Shown here piece after piece: positions 44,411 through 52,487 of a stretch of DNA of 64,000 nucleotides. The position numbers and the translations under genes were made by a program. The stretch is from positions 310,001-374,000 of the forward strand of contig NZ_JABAIL010000005.1 in assembly GCF_012641475.1 (NCBI RefSeq). The letters are read 5' to 3'. Each line of letters opens with the position of its first letter. Position 1 is the first letter of the stretch. The notes under the pieces are model-generated. The model made no database searches, had not been told where the DNA came from, and saw only the letters and a program-made list of their open reading frames with translations. The stretch comes from Flammeovirga agarivorans. Its GTDB lineage: Bacteria > Bacteroidota > Bacteroidia > Cytophagales > Flammeovirgaceae.

Positions 44411-45556
44411 TTATGCTAATTGCATTTTATTCTTTTTCTTCCCTTTCCCTTTTTTATTTCTTTTGAACCACCAAACTAAGAATCCAGTTACTGGAAGAGT
44501 GGTAGCAATTAAACTGCAAATACAATAGATCCATCTACCGAATGTACCAAAGTAGTAGCCAATGTGTAAAGACTTTGCATGTATCCTCATTTGTCGACCA
44601 AGAGTATAATCTTCAAATGCAATATGAGAGTTTGGTTGGTGATCAGTGTTGAACGTTACTTTTCGACTTTGCCCATAAGAGAAAAAAGTTTCCCCTGCTG
44701 CTTTTGATACTGTATATACGGCTTGTTTTTTATTTGGGAAACTGATAGAATATCCACCTTCTTCCGGATAAATAGTATCTACGAAATCCATCTTATCTTG
44801 GAAAGACAAGTATTGATTCTCTGAATCTATTTTGTGAGGCTGATTGTCCTCTTTAGAAGGTAGCTTTCCATCAAAAAGTAAGTAAACACCATCGTTATAC
44901 CATGAAAAACTCCAACACAGACCAGTGATGCACATTATGATGGAAGGGATAAGTACATAGAATCCCCACGTATTGTGCATATCATAGTTGACTCTCTTTT
45001 TAGAGGCTCCCCATTTTACTGTTAACCCTTGCTTAAGTTGCTTCATTTTACTTGGCCACCATAAGATTAAACCAGTGAAACAAAGTACTAGAAAGATAAT
45101 AGTGGAGACTCCAACAATCATTTTACCAATATCTCCTGCTAATAACCATCTGTGTAGCTTGAAATTGAACATAAAGAATCCTTTCAAAGAAGAGTTTTCA
45201 CTTCCTAAACTTTCTAAAGTATATGGGTTAACATATTCAGATAATCTACCTCTTCTTCCTCCTTTGTGACCTTCTGGAACATATGAGATTTTATATGCTT
45301 TTTCTAAATCATTAGGTATACTAATAGAGGAGATATTATGCTTTGGATGACTAGTCTCAAAACTCTTTTTTATATCTTCAACTGTGTGGGCATCACCTTG
45401 AGGGGTAACAGTTAATACCTCAGAGTTGAAAATACCATTGATGTCTTTTTCAAGGGCAAGAATACCACCTGTTAGGCAAACAATTAGGATAACTATACCA
45501 CTGATTAAGCCTAACCATAAATGGATTTGATGAAGTAGTTCTTTAATTAATTTCAT
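44411..45556 (-). CDS. PepSY-associated transmembrane protein
   Basis: A 381-residue protein with four membrane helices. The first follows MKLIKELLHQIHLWLGLISG; others include FLVLCFTGLILWWP and the final LVWWFKR. Two PepSY-like periplasmic loops lie between them, and the HLWLGL and TGLILWWP motifs are typical of the PepSY_TM family (PiuB-like), often tied to siderophore or iron uptake as reductases. I chose the Met at 45556 by family pattern; in-frame Mets at 45580 and 45589 are possible starts. No TonB receptor is adjacent. Confidence 0.85.
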   Translation of the reverse strand: MKLIKELLHQIHLWLGLISGIVILIVCLTGGILALEKDINGIFNSEVLTVTPQGDAHTVEDIKKSFETSHPKHNISSISIPNDLEKAYKISYVPEGHKGGRRGRLSEYVNPYTLESLGSENSSLKGFFMFNFKLHRWLLAGDIGKMIVGVSTIIFLVLCFTGLILWWPSKMKQLKQGLTVKWGASKKRVNYDMHNTWGFYVLIPSIIMCITGLCWSFSWYNDGVYLLFDGKLPSKEDNQPHKIDSENQYLSFQDKMDFVDTIYPEEGGYSISFPNKKQAVYTVSKAAGETFFSYGQSRKVTFNTDHQPNSHIAFEDYTLGRQMRIHAKSLHIGYYFGTFGRWIYCICSLIATTLPVTGFLVWWFKRNKKGKGKKKNKMQLA

Positions 45557-45690
45557 TGATTTTGATCGATATGCTGTCATGAAGTGCAATTATATAGATT
45601 AATTCTAAATAAGATGATTGACTTTTCTCAAGGTTATGAATCGTTAACATAATGTGAGATGTTATTTTAGTAGATCGTTAATCAATGATA

Positions 45691-45730
45691 AAAAGAAAGG
45701 CAATAAAGAGGTTCGTTCTCCTTATTGCCT
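45691..45730 (-). terminator. Terminator of aroE
   Basis: On the - strand AGGCAATAA pairs with TTATTGCCT around a 15-nt loop and is followed by TTCTTTTTATC. It lies 25 bp past the aroE stop. Confidence 0.85.
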
Positions 45731-45755
45731 GATATAAAAATCAAATATTTTGAAT

Positions 45756-46490
45756 CTATTTGTTCCAGATTTCCCAAGAAGCTTCTGCTTGACCAATCAA
45801 CATTTCAAGTCCATTTTTAGCATGCCCACCATTAGTAATTCCTTGTTTCATGAATTCTGTCTCAGCTGGGTTATACACTAAATCATAGAAGTAATGGTTT
45901 TCTGTTGTTGCATGATAAGGTAATTGAGGAGCAATACCTTCTTTAGGATGCATGCCTAGTGGAGTAGTATTAACTACTAAAGAATGTTCTTTATATATAT
46001 CTTCAGTAACATCATCATAAGAAATACTGTCTTTTGATGCTTTTCTTGATACCGAAATAAAAGGGATCCCCATATCTTCTAATGCCACTTTTACAGCTTT
46101 AGAAGCACCACCAGTACCTAATACAAGTGCCTTAAAATTAGTATGAGGTAAGAACTTCTCTAATGAACTTCTGAACCCATAGTAATCAGAGTTATAACCA
46201 GTAAGTGTCCCATCTTTTTCAAACTTAATAACGTTGGCTGCACCAATTTTACCAGCAGAAGCGGGATCTAGGCGATCTAAAAATGGTAGTACTTGTTCTT
46301 TGTAAGGAATAGTTACATTAAGTCCATTTAAGTCTTTTTCGTCTAAAAGTTGAGCTAGTTTTTCAATATGATCTAATTCGAATAGTTCGTATTGACATCC
46401 TTCAATATTCTCTTTCTCATATTTTTCAGTGAAATATTTTTTTGAGAAGGAATGTCCTAAAGGATAGCCTATTAATCCGTATGTTTTCAT
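45756..46490 (-). CDS. aroE: Shikimate dehydrogenase
   Basis: A 244-residue protein, slightly short for AroE but normal for Bacteroidetes. It has YGLIGYPLGHSFSKKYF at the start (shikimate-binding Ser pair), NVTIPYK with the catalytic Lys, VLGTGGASKAV (NADPH-binding), NTTPLGM, YDLVYNPAET and the C-terminal NGLEMLIGQAEASWEIW. It reduces 3-dehydroshikimate to shikimate. It stands alone among unrelated genes. Confidence 0.95.
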   Translation of the reverse strand: MKTYGLIGYPLGHSFSKKYFTEKYEKENIEGCQYELFELDHIEKLAQLLDEKDLNGLNVTIPYKEQVLPFLDRLDPASAGKIGAANVIKFEKDGTLTGYNSDYYGFRSSLEKFLPHTNFKALVLGTGGASKAVKVALEDMGIPFISVSRKASKDSISYDDVTEDIYKEHSLVVNTTPLGMHPKEGIAPQLPYHATTENHYFYDLVYNPAETEFMKQGITNGGHAKNGLEMLIGQAEASWEIWNK

Positions 46491-46636
46491 CTTTCAACTG
46501 TTTGTGAGCTACAAATTTAAAGATTGCACTATAAAATGTCTTGTTTTTGAGAGATCATAGATAAAAATTTTGAAATAGTGTTTTATAACCCTCCAATTCT
46601 ATTGAAATAAGAGTGATGAATGAATAAGAATTAGGC

Positions 46637-46708
46637 TTAGGTATTTTACCTAATGTTTTCGATTAGGTTTTCTACTCATCTATAAGGAGGTCTAATCTGC
46701 CACCTTTG
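46637..46708 (+). promoter_or_regulatory. Composite promoter site upstream of the sulfatase
   Basis: The palindrome TTAGGTATTTTACCTAA (46637-46653) is followed after 9 nt by a third half-site TTAGGT (46663-46668), and after exactly 36 nt by CACCTTTG, whose TTTG lies at 46705-46708. The layout recurs at 48353, 50132 and 63238. No clear -33 TTG box is present, so the promoter may depend on an activator. The TTTG is 59 bp before the start codon. Confidence 0.8.
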
Positions 46709-46767
46709 TAATGTGATCGATGATCATATCAACAAAAAAGTTCTCTCAAATAAATTAAGAAAACCTT

Positions 46768-48246
46768 ATGAAACGATTTAACTTATTTATCACTACTGTA
46801 TTGTTATTTACCTCTCAATTAATGGCACAAAAACAACCGAACATACTTGTCATTTTTGGTGATGATATCGGGATGTTTAATATCAGTGCTTATAATGATG
46901 GAATGATGGGGTATAAAACTCCCAATATTGATAGAATAGCCAATTCAGGAATCAGATTTACTGATAGCTATGCACAAAACAGTTGTACAGCCGGTCGTTC
47001 TGTGTTTTTAACGGGACAAAGTGCGAAAAGAACAGGTCTTTCCAAAGTAGGTTTACCAGGTGATGATTTAGGATTACAAAAAGAAGATCCAACTATCGCA
47101 GAAATCCTAAAAGATATGGGATATACTACAGGACAATTTGGTAAAAACCACTTGGGTGATAAAGATGAATTCCTTCCAACAAATCATGGTTTTGATGAAT
47201 TCTTCGGTAACCTTTACCACTTAAATGCAGAAGAGGAGCCAGAACATCCAGATTATCCAAAAGATCCTGCTTTTAAAGAAAGATTTGGTCCTAGAGGTGT
47301 TATCCACTCTTATGCTGATGGTCGTATTTCTGATACAGGTCCATTGACAAAGAAAAGAATGGAAACAGTAGATAGAGAATTCTTAGCTGCTTCTTTAGAT
47401 TTTATCGATAAAGCACATGAAGAAAAAGAACCTTTCTTTGTATGGTTCAACTCTACAAGAATGCATGTGGTTACCCACCTTACAGAAGAGGCAGACGGTA
47501 AAACAGGGCAAGGTATCTATGCTGATGGTATGGTAGAGCATGATGGCCACATAGGTCAGCTACTAGATAAATTAGATGAATTAGGAATTACTGAAAACAC
47601 TATCGTAGTGTACACGACGGATAATGGAGCAGAAGTTTTGTCATGGCCTGACGGTGGTATGATTCCTTTCCGCGGAGAGAAAAATACTACTTGGGAAGGT
47701 GGTTTCAGAGCACCGATGATGGTCAGCTGGCCAGGAACTATTAAGCCTCAAGTATCTAATGAAATTATTTCCTTAGAAGATTGGATGCCTACATTGATTG
47801 CCGCAGCAGGTGATGATCAAATTAAAGATAAATTATTAACTGGTCATAAAGCAGGTGATATGACGTACAAAGTTCACCTAGACGGTTACAACTTCATGCC
47901 TTATTTCTTAGGTAAAGAAGCAAAAGGTCCTAGAGAAGATTTCTTCTACTTCACTGATGGTGGAGATCTTTCAGCAGTTAGGATTGGAGATTGGAAATTT
48001 ATGTTCTCTATCCAAGAACATGAAGGATTGGATGTGTGGATCAAGCCTTTCACTAAATTAAGAGCTCCGATCATCATCAACTTGAGAAGAGATCCATTCG
48101 AAAGAGCTATTGACGAATCAGGATATACAGATTTCTTTATAGAGCATATGTTCTTGATGGCTCCAACCGTAGAGAGAGTAAAAGAATACATGGGAACTTT
48201 TAAAGAGTTTCCTCCAAGACAAGCGGCAGCTTCATGGGTAGAGTAA
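46768..48246 (+). CDS. Secreted arylsulfatase (type I, Cys-type)
   Basis: A 492-residue protein with a signal peptide (ending SQLMAQ) and the alkaline-phosphatase-superfamily sulfatase fold. Metal ligands begin at VIFGDDIG (Asp 32, 33). The formylglycine motif is CTAGR with Cys 73 (C-x-A-x-R), and TDNGAEVLSWPDGG carries later ligands. It hydrolyses sulfate esters; the formylglycine must be made by a maturase encoded outside the window. Marine Bacteroidetes use such enzymes on sulfated polysaccharides, but no glycan-utilisation partners are adjacent. Its promoter carries the composite TTAGGTA site. Confidence 0.92.
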   Translation: MKRFNLFITTVLLFTSQLMAQKQPNILVIFGDDIGMFNISAYNDGMMGYKTPNIDRIANSGIRFTDSYAQNSCTAGRSVFLTGQSAKRTGLSKVGLPGDDLGLQKEDPTIAEILKDMGYTTGQFGKNHLGDKDEFLPTNHGFDEFFGNLYHLNAEEEPEHPDYPKDPAFKERFGPRGVIHSYADGRISDTGPLTKKRMETVDREFLAASLDFIDKAHEEKEPFFVWFNSTRMHVVTHLTEEADGKTGQGIYADGMVEHDGHIGQLLDKLDELGITENTIVVYTTDNGAEVLSWPDGGMIPFRGEKNTTWEGGFRAPMMVSWPGTIKPQVSNEIISLEDWMPTLIAAAGDDQIKDKLLTGHKAGDMTYKVHLDGYNFMPYFLGKEAKGPREDFFYFTDGGDLSAVRIGDWKFMFSIQEHEGLDVWIKPFTKLRAPIIINLRRDPFERAIDESGYTDFFIEHMFLMAPTVERVKEYMGTFKEFPPRQAAASWVE

Positions 48247-48268
48247 GTATGTAGATTTTCAAAATCTG

Positions 48269-48298
48269 AAAGGAACTTCAATTACGGAGTTCCTTTTT
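48269..48298 (+). terminator. Terminator of the sulfatase gene
   Basis: AGGAACT (48271-48277) pairs with AGTTCCT (48288-48294), extended by an A-T pair on the outside, and is followed by TTTT. Confidence 0.75.
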
Positions 48299-48352
48299 AC
48301 TTGAAGAAGAAAATGACTCTCCCCAAAGATTAGTTAGTCTATGTTTATATAG

Positions 48353-48424
48353 CTAAGTATTTTACCTAATTCTTCCTGTTAGGTTTTCTTCTCACTGATA
48401 TCAAACCTCAATAGGATTACTTTG
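48353..48424 (+). promoter_or_regulatory. Composite promoter site upstream of the M48 protease
   Basis: CTAAGTATTTTACCTAA (48353-48369, left arm degenerate) is followed after 9 nt by TTAGGT (48379-48384), and after exactly 36 nt by ATTACTTTG, TTTG at 48421-48424. The layout and the trailing TTTTCT after the third half-site are the same as at the sulfatase promoter. Confidence 0.78.
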
Positions 48425-48477
48425 AACTATGATAAATTAATCTCTCATTAATTAAAAATCAATCAAATTATCTCATT

Positions 48478-49941
48478 ATGAAAGCCATACTATCTCTACT
48501 TTATACTTTAGTTTTTCATCTTTTTATTCAGAATATGGGAATTGCCCAAAGTATTGAATTGGATAAAAGCATTGGTCGAGAATATGCCAATAAAGTCATT
48601 CAAGAAATAGGCGTATATCAGGATAAAGCATTAACAGATTATATCAACAGTGTAGGGCAACACCTTGTTGATCAATTAGAAAATAAGCAGTTTGATTATG
48701 AGTTTCGAATTGTACCTGAAGTGGAGCCAAATGCTTTCGCTTTACCTGGAGGATATGTTTTTATTACGACAGGTTTATTATCGATTATTCAGACAGAGGA
48801 TGAACTGGCAGGGATCTTATCACATGAAATAATACATGCTCATAATAGACATTCTATAGCTCAAATGAAAAAAGGAATTTTACCAAAGCTGTTAGAATTA
48901 CCTGGCGATTTATTAGGTGTGATAAATAAAGACTTAGGAACATTTTTTAATGCTCCCATCAGATCAACAAATGCACTTTATATGGCTTCATATGGTAGAA
49001 AAAAGGAAACTGAAGCAGATTTAGAGGGTATGGAACTCTCCTTAAAGGCAGGGTATAATCCAGAATCCTTAAAAGATATATTACATAGAATGACAGAGGT
49101 TGTAGCATTAATAACTGGCGAGTCTGAAAGTAAAAGTTATTTCAATGATCACCCTTATACACCGGATAGGGAAAGCAAAATTTCTTTACAGGCTTCTTTT
49201 ATGATTCAGAATAAAGACTACCATAACAAGAAGAATTATCATACTCAGATTGATGGGTTATTATTTGGTAGAAGTGCCACTTATGGAGTCTTTAATGGGA
49301 ATATATTTATGCACCCAACCTTATCAATAAAAGTCGAGTTACCAGATCAATGGTTGCTAGTGAATGAGAAAGAGTTTGTAGGTGCTTATAGCCAAAATCA
49401 AAAAGAAGGAATTGTAATCACATTAGAAAAAGATCAAAATGATGTAATGGAGTCAGTCTTGGCTTTTTCAGATAAGTTGACTGATAAAGAGAAGACATGT
49501 ATTGTGGATAAAGGGTACTTTCCTCATCATGAAAAGGACGGTTATAGTCTGTCTTTTAAGTCTTCTGATAAATCTAATGAAAGCTATGTTCACCTAGGAT
49601 GGGTAAGTGTAAATAATAGAATCTATAAAATCAGTAACTTTTCTTCTTCACCAGCAAAAGAGGTTTTTATGGATGTTATCACTTCGTTAGGTGATTTAAC
49701 AAGTGAAGAAAAATTGTCTATACAAACGCAGAAGATTGCTATTGTGAAAGCCAAGAAAGGTGAAACCCTAGAACAGCTTTGTCAACGAACAAATAATAGT
49801 TTTCAATTGCTATTGATTGGGTTTCTGAATGACAAAAAACGAGAGCAAACCTTAGTAGAAGGTGAAAATATTAAAGTGATTCAGAAGTATCCATATACTA
49901 CTGAAACGTCGATAGATTATACCGTTAGAATAGCAGAATAA
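48478..49941 (+). CDS. M48-family secreted metalloprotease
   Basis: A 487-residue protein with a signal peptide (ending GIAQ). The zinc motif is HEIIHAH with ligands His 116 and His 120, and the third ligand lies in KKETEADLEGMELSLKAGY. PNAFALPGGYVFITTGLL is the typical BepA/YfgC-like lead-in. After the protease domain a ~130-residue region of unknown fold ends in a LysM-like stretch (VKAKKGETLEQLCQRTNNS). A role in envelope protein quality control is inferred from relatives. Confidence 0.88.
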   Translation: MKAILSLLYTLVFHLFIQNMGIAQSIELDKSIGREYANKVIQEIGVYQDKALTDYINSVGQHLVDQLENKQFDYEFRIVPEVEPNAFALPGGYVFITTGLLSIIQTEDELAGILSHEIIHAHNRHSIAQMKKGILPKLLELPGDLLGVINKDLGTFFNAPIRSTNALYMASYGRKKETEADLEGMELSLKAGYNPESLKDILHRMTEVVALITGESESKSYFNDHPYTPDRESKISLQASFMIQNKDYHNKKNYHTQIDGLLFGRSATYGVFNGNIFMHPTLSIKVELPDQWLLVNEKEFVGAYSQNQKEGIVITLEKDQNDVMESVLAFSDKLTDKEKTCIVDKGYFPHHEKDGYSLSFKSSDKSNESYVHLGWVSVNNRIYKISNFSSSPAKEVFMDVITSLGDLTSEEKLSIQTQKIAIVKAKKGETLEQLCQRTNNSFQLLLIGFLNDKKREQTLVEGENIKVIQKYPYTTETSIDYTVRIAE

Positions 49942-50095
49942 AGATAGATTATACAAATGTGAGTAGAATGGTAGACTTGTTAGTACAAGTATCGGTCATG
50001 TAGAAGACTGTTGCCTTCAGTGAGGGTATAGAGTTGGGTAATGATAGTAGTAATAATTTATTTGGGTATAGATACTTTGTACTACAAAATAAAGG

Positions 50096-50120
50096 GAGGA
50101 TATATTGTATCCTCTTTTTT
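50096..50120 (+). terminator. Terminator of the M48 protease gene
   Basis: GAGGATA (50096-50102) and TATCCTC (50108-50114) form a 7-bp stem with a 5-nt loop, followed by T6. Confidence 0.82.
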
Positions 50121-50131
50121 GGGAGGTTGCC

Positions 50132-50203
50132 TTAGGTAAATTACCTAATTGACTCATTTAGGTATCTCTACAATATAGAAAAGTGGTAGTTGTTGCACCT
50201 TTG
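50132..50203 (+). promoter_or_regulatory. Composite promoter site upstream of the hypothetical/HdeD pair
   Basis: The palindrome TTAGGTAAATTACCTAA (50132-50148) is followed after 9 nt by TTAGGT (50158-50163), and after exactly 36 nt by CACCTTTG, TTTG at 50200-50203. The element begins just after the previous gene's terminator, and the TTTG lies 44 bp before the start codon. Confidence 0.82.
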
Positions 50204-50247
50204 TATTGTAAGAAAAAAACATCTCTCTATTTATCAATCATTGCAAT

Positions 50248-50727
50248 ATGAATAATATAAAACAATCGTCTAACACGAAAAACTACGATCTATTCAACAT
50301 CAAAAAAGAAATCTCAGGTTTAGTGGATGATTTCTTATTAGAAAATGAAATTAACCTAGTCGATCGTATCACAAGCTTTGAAAAAAGAAGTAATGTGGTA
50401 TTGAAAAAGAAACAAAATTTCGAAGAGGAAAGCTTTGACCTTCTCACAAAGCAAATTGATAAAATTTTCAACGACATCCGTTATCAGATTATGACCAATA
50501 TTATGAATGATGAAGCATTATCTGAAAGCCAAAAAGAAATCAAATTACAACGTTCTTTATTGGATGTATTTCAACTACAAAATATGGTCGAAGAAATGTT
50601 ATTAATGATTTCTATTCACCTGGAAGAAATGAATGGAGATACTAAAAGCTATCTGACAAAATCGTCTAGCGTTGGAGAAACCTTTGTTTCTAAGATCACA
50701 AGTTTAACCTCATCAGTATTTAATTAA
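50248..50727 (+). CDS. Small helical cytoplasmic protein, function unknown
   Basis: A 159-residue protein, mostly charged and predicted helical (FNIKKEISGLVDDFLLENEIN; FDLLTKQIDKIFNDIRYQIMTN). It has no signal peptide or membrane helix and no Cys. The C-terminal 25 residues are Ser/Thr-rich. No family is recognised. It lies 43 bp ahead of the HdeD-like gene on one probable transcript from the composite TTAGGTA promoter. Confidence 0.7.
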   Translation: MNNIKQSSNTKNYDLFNIKKEISGLVDDFLLENEINLVDRITSFEKRSNVVLKKKQNFEEESFDLLTKQIDKIFNDIRYQIMTNIMNDEALSESQKEIKLQRSLLDVFQLQNMVEEMLLMISIHLEEMNGDTKSYLTKSSSVGETFVSKITSLTSSVFN

Positions 50728-50770
50728 TCATTGAATTTCAATCATTTAAAATTTATAAATCTCTACAATC

Positions 50771-51346
50771 ATGAAAGTCTCAAAATCATTAAAACATTGG
50801 TATTTATTTCTTTTATCAGGAATATTATTAGTTGGTACTGGAATTATCACTTTCTTTTATCCATTAGAAAGTTACTTAGTATTATCTGTATTTTTTAGCA
50901 TTACTTTTATTTTAACTGGAATGTCCGATATCATATTTTCTATTATCAATAGGAACGTATTGAGAGGTTGGGGATGGTCCTTGTTCTGGGGTATTATTAA
51001 TACTTTATTAGGCGTATTTTTAATTCAGAATCCGTCGATATCAGTAGCCACATTGCCCATGTATGTCGGGTTTACCTTCTTGGTAAGGTCTATTGGTGTA
51101 TTGTCTTACTCAGAATTATTAAAAAGTTTTGGAATTATTGCCTCAGACCCTTTAACGATTCTTGGAGTGATTGGGCTCATTTTATCATTGGTATTGATAT
51201 GGAACCCAATATTAGCAGGACTCACTATTGTTACACTAATGGGTGTGATATTCATCGTTACTGGAGTCTTTCAGATATCATTGTCCTTTCGATTGAAAAA
51301 GGCAAAAGAGGTGATTCAGAATAAAGTAGATTTAGAGTTAGTATAG
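50771..51346 (+). CDS. HdeD/DUF308-family membrane protein
   Basis: A 191-residue protein with six hydrophobic segments arranged as three repeated pairs, typical of DUF308. Examples are LFLLSGILLVGTGIITFFYP, GWGWSLFWGIINTLLGVFLI and ILGVIGLILSLVLIWNPILA. The Gly-rich GxxxxxxGxxL spacing of HdeD proteins is visible. Members such as HdeD are linked to acid or envelope stress; the role here is inferred only. It ends at a bidirectional terminator shared with the regulator operon. Confidence 0.85.
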   Translation: MKVSKSLKHWYLFLLSGILLVGTGIITFFYPLESYLVLSVFFSITFILTGMSDIIFSIINRNVLRGWGWSLFWGIINTLLGVFLIQNPSISVATLPMYVGFTFLVRSIGVLSYSELLKSFGIIASDPLTILGVIGLILSLVLIWNPILAGLTIVTLMGVIFIVTGVFQISLSFRLKKAKEVIQNKVDLELV

Positions 51347-51348
51347 CC

Positions 51349-51386
51349 AAAAAGGGAAGGTATTCATTAAATACCTTCCCTTTTTT
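51349..51386. terminator. Bidirectional terminator between the HdeD-like gene and the sensory operon
   Basis: AAAAAGGGAAGGTATT pairs with AATACCTTCCCTTTTT around a 5-nt loop, and T-runs occur on both strands. It ends the + strand HdeD-like gene and the - strand operon whose last stop codon is at 51385. Confidence 0.9.
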
Positions 51387-51738
51387 ATATCTCTTTTTGA
51401 GTAATACGTTGTAGCGTTTTTTCTACATCTTCTGAAAAGTTAAAGAGTGAAATGTAGGCATCAAACCCTAAAACTAAAATGGAATTGATCATTTGTTCTA
51501 CTTGAAAGCAGTGAATGCCTATAATTTTTTTTCTTGGGTACTTTGACTTCACTAATAAATAAGCTTGCTCTACGGTTACGTTAATATCAAGTAAGTTGAA
51601 AAAAATATACCCTTCTTGATAGTCTTCTTTTAAGCTTTCAATCACTTCAAAGGAAAGACAGGAAATAGGAAACAACGCTAAAAGCTCTTCACTGAGCCGG
51701 TTGTTTATGGTATTATCGTTGCCAATTAAAATATGCAT
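51385..51738 (-). CDS. Degenerate receiver-like protein
   Basis: A 117-residue protein with the length and strand/helix order of a NarL-type receiver domain (MHILIGNDNTINNRL resembles the usual ILIADDH start). The acidic pocket is reduced to one Asp, the phosphoacceptor region reads YIFFNLLDIN, and KTL replaces the conserved Lys region. It has no output domain. It is the last gene of the operon, 81 bp after the true response regulator. It may bind a kinase or the regulator without phosphorylation; confidence in the fold is moderate. Confidence 0.6.
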   Translation of the reverse strand: MHILIGNDNTINNRLSEELLALFPISCLSFEVIESLKEDYQEGYIFFNLLDINVTVEQAYLLVKSKYPRKKIIGIHCFQVEQMINSILVLGFDAYISLFNFSEDVEKTLQRITQKEI

Positions 51739-51819
51739 AGGTGATAGGTTTACTCACAAACCTAGTACATAAATTTTCTAGCTCTATTAGAGAATTACCT
51801 ATTCTTATTCTACGTAGTT

Positions 51820-52479
51820 TTAAATGTCATCAAAGAGTTGCTTATCAATAGCATATAAAATTAATCCTGCTAAATTTTTGCTCCCTGTTTTATCAAGCAG
51901 GTTTCTTTTATGTGCATCTACTGTACGAATACTGATAAATAGCTCATCAGCAATTTCTTTATTGGTTTTCTCTTTTAGGATAAGGTGTAAAACATCTTTC
52001 TCCCTATCAGATAAAGGAACTTCTAGAGCTACTTGAGTTTTTTGAGGTTTTACTTTTCTGATATTATTAATTATCGCATTGGTTACTTCTGGAGAGTAAT
52101 AAGTACCACCAGAGTGTACGATTTTAATACCATTAATTAGTTCTTCTTCCGAGCAGTTCTTAAGTAGGTATCCCATTGTCCCTTCAGCTAGCATTTTTTT
52201 AATATGCTGACTTTCTCCAAGCATTGTCAGGGCCATAAGTTTAATATGAGGGTATAACTTTTTTACATGTTGTACCAATTCTAATCCATCCATTTCAGGC
52301 ATATTCACATCTGTAAGGAGGATATCAACATCGTTATCTTTTTCTAATATTTCTAGACACTCTTTTCCATGGTCAGCTTCTCCTACAATTTCAAAAGTAG
52401 TATCATCTAATAAGAAGTTTTTTAATCCTTCTCGGATCATTTTATGATCATCAACAAGAAAAAGTTTTATTGTACTCAT
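51820..52479 (-). CDS. NarL/FixJ-family response regulator
   Basis: A 219-residue protein. The receiver domain has acidic residues at 10-11, phosphoacceptor Asp 57 in LLTDVNMPEMDGLE, and Lys in GYLLKNCSEEEL. The LuxR-type HTH lies at ~150-215 (LSDREKDVLHLILKEKTNKEIADELFISIRTVDAHKRNLL). It follows the third kinase reading frame by 8 bp and is the only DNA-binding regulator in the operon, so the HisKA_3 kinases upstream should phosphorylate it. NarL-type proteins bind paired heptamers; the TTAGGTA/TACCTAA arms near this operon are plausible targets. Confidence 0.92.
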   Translation of the reverse strand: MSTIKLFLVDDHKMIREGLKNFLLDDTTFEIVGEADHGKECLEILEKDNDVDILLTDVNMPEMDGLELVQHVKKLYPHIKLMALTMLGESQHIKKMLAEGTMGYLLKNCSEEELINGIKIVHSGGTYYSPEVTNAIINNIRKVKPQKTQVALEVPLSDREKDVLHLILKEKTNKEIADELFISIRTVDAHKRNLLDKTGSKNLAGLILYAIDKQLFDDI

Positions 52480-52487
52480 GTCTGTAT

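Larger units (their letters stand above)
49942..50247 (+). other. 306-bp spacer with terminator and composite promoter
   Basis: No gene is supported. It holds the terminator of the M48 gene and the composite TTAGGTA promoter site of the next gene, both listed separately. Two further TTGGGT runs near 50034 and 50072 do not fit the composite spacing. Confidence 0.6.

Noticed and set aside
50034-50080. Two TTGGGT runs followed by ACTTTG upstream of the composite site at 50132
   Set aside because: The distance between half-sites is 28 rather than 26 and the inverted arm is missing; the region lies in the M48 gene's 3' untranslated part before its terminator.
50184-50198. Possible sigma-54 promoter (TGG ... 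TTGCA) at the hypothetical/HdeD promoter
   Set aside because: GG and GC are 8 rather than 10 bases apart, and the neighbouring promoters with the same layout show no such element.
51744-51775. TAGGTTT-N6-AAACCTA inverted repeat upstream of the degenerate receiver gene
   Set aside because: It resembles the TTAGGTA arms but has a different spacer and no third half-site; it may be a local promoter feature but does not belong to the composite class.
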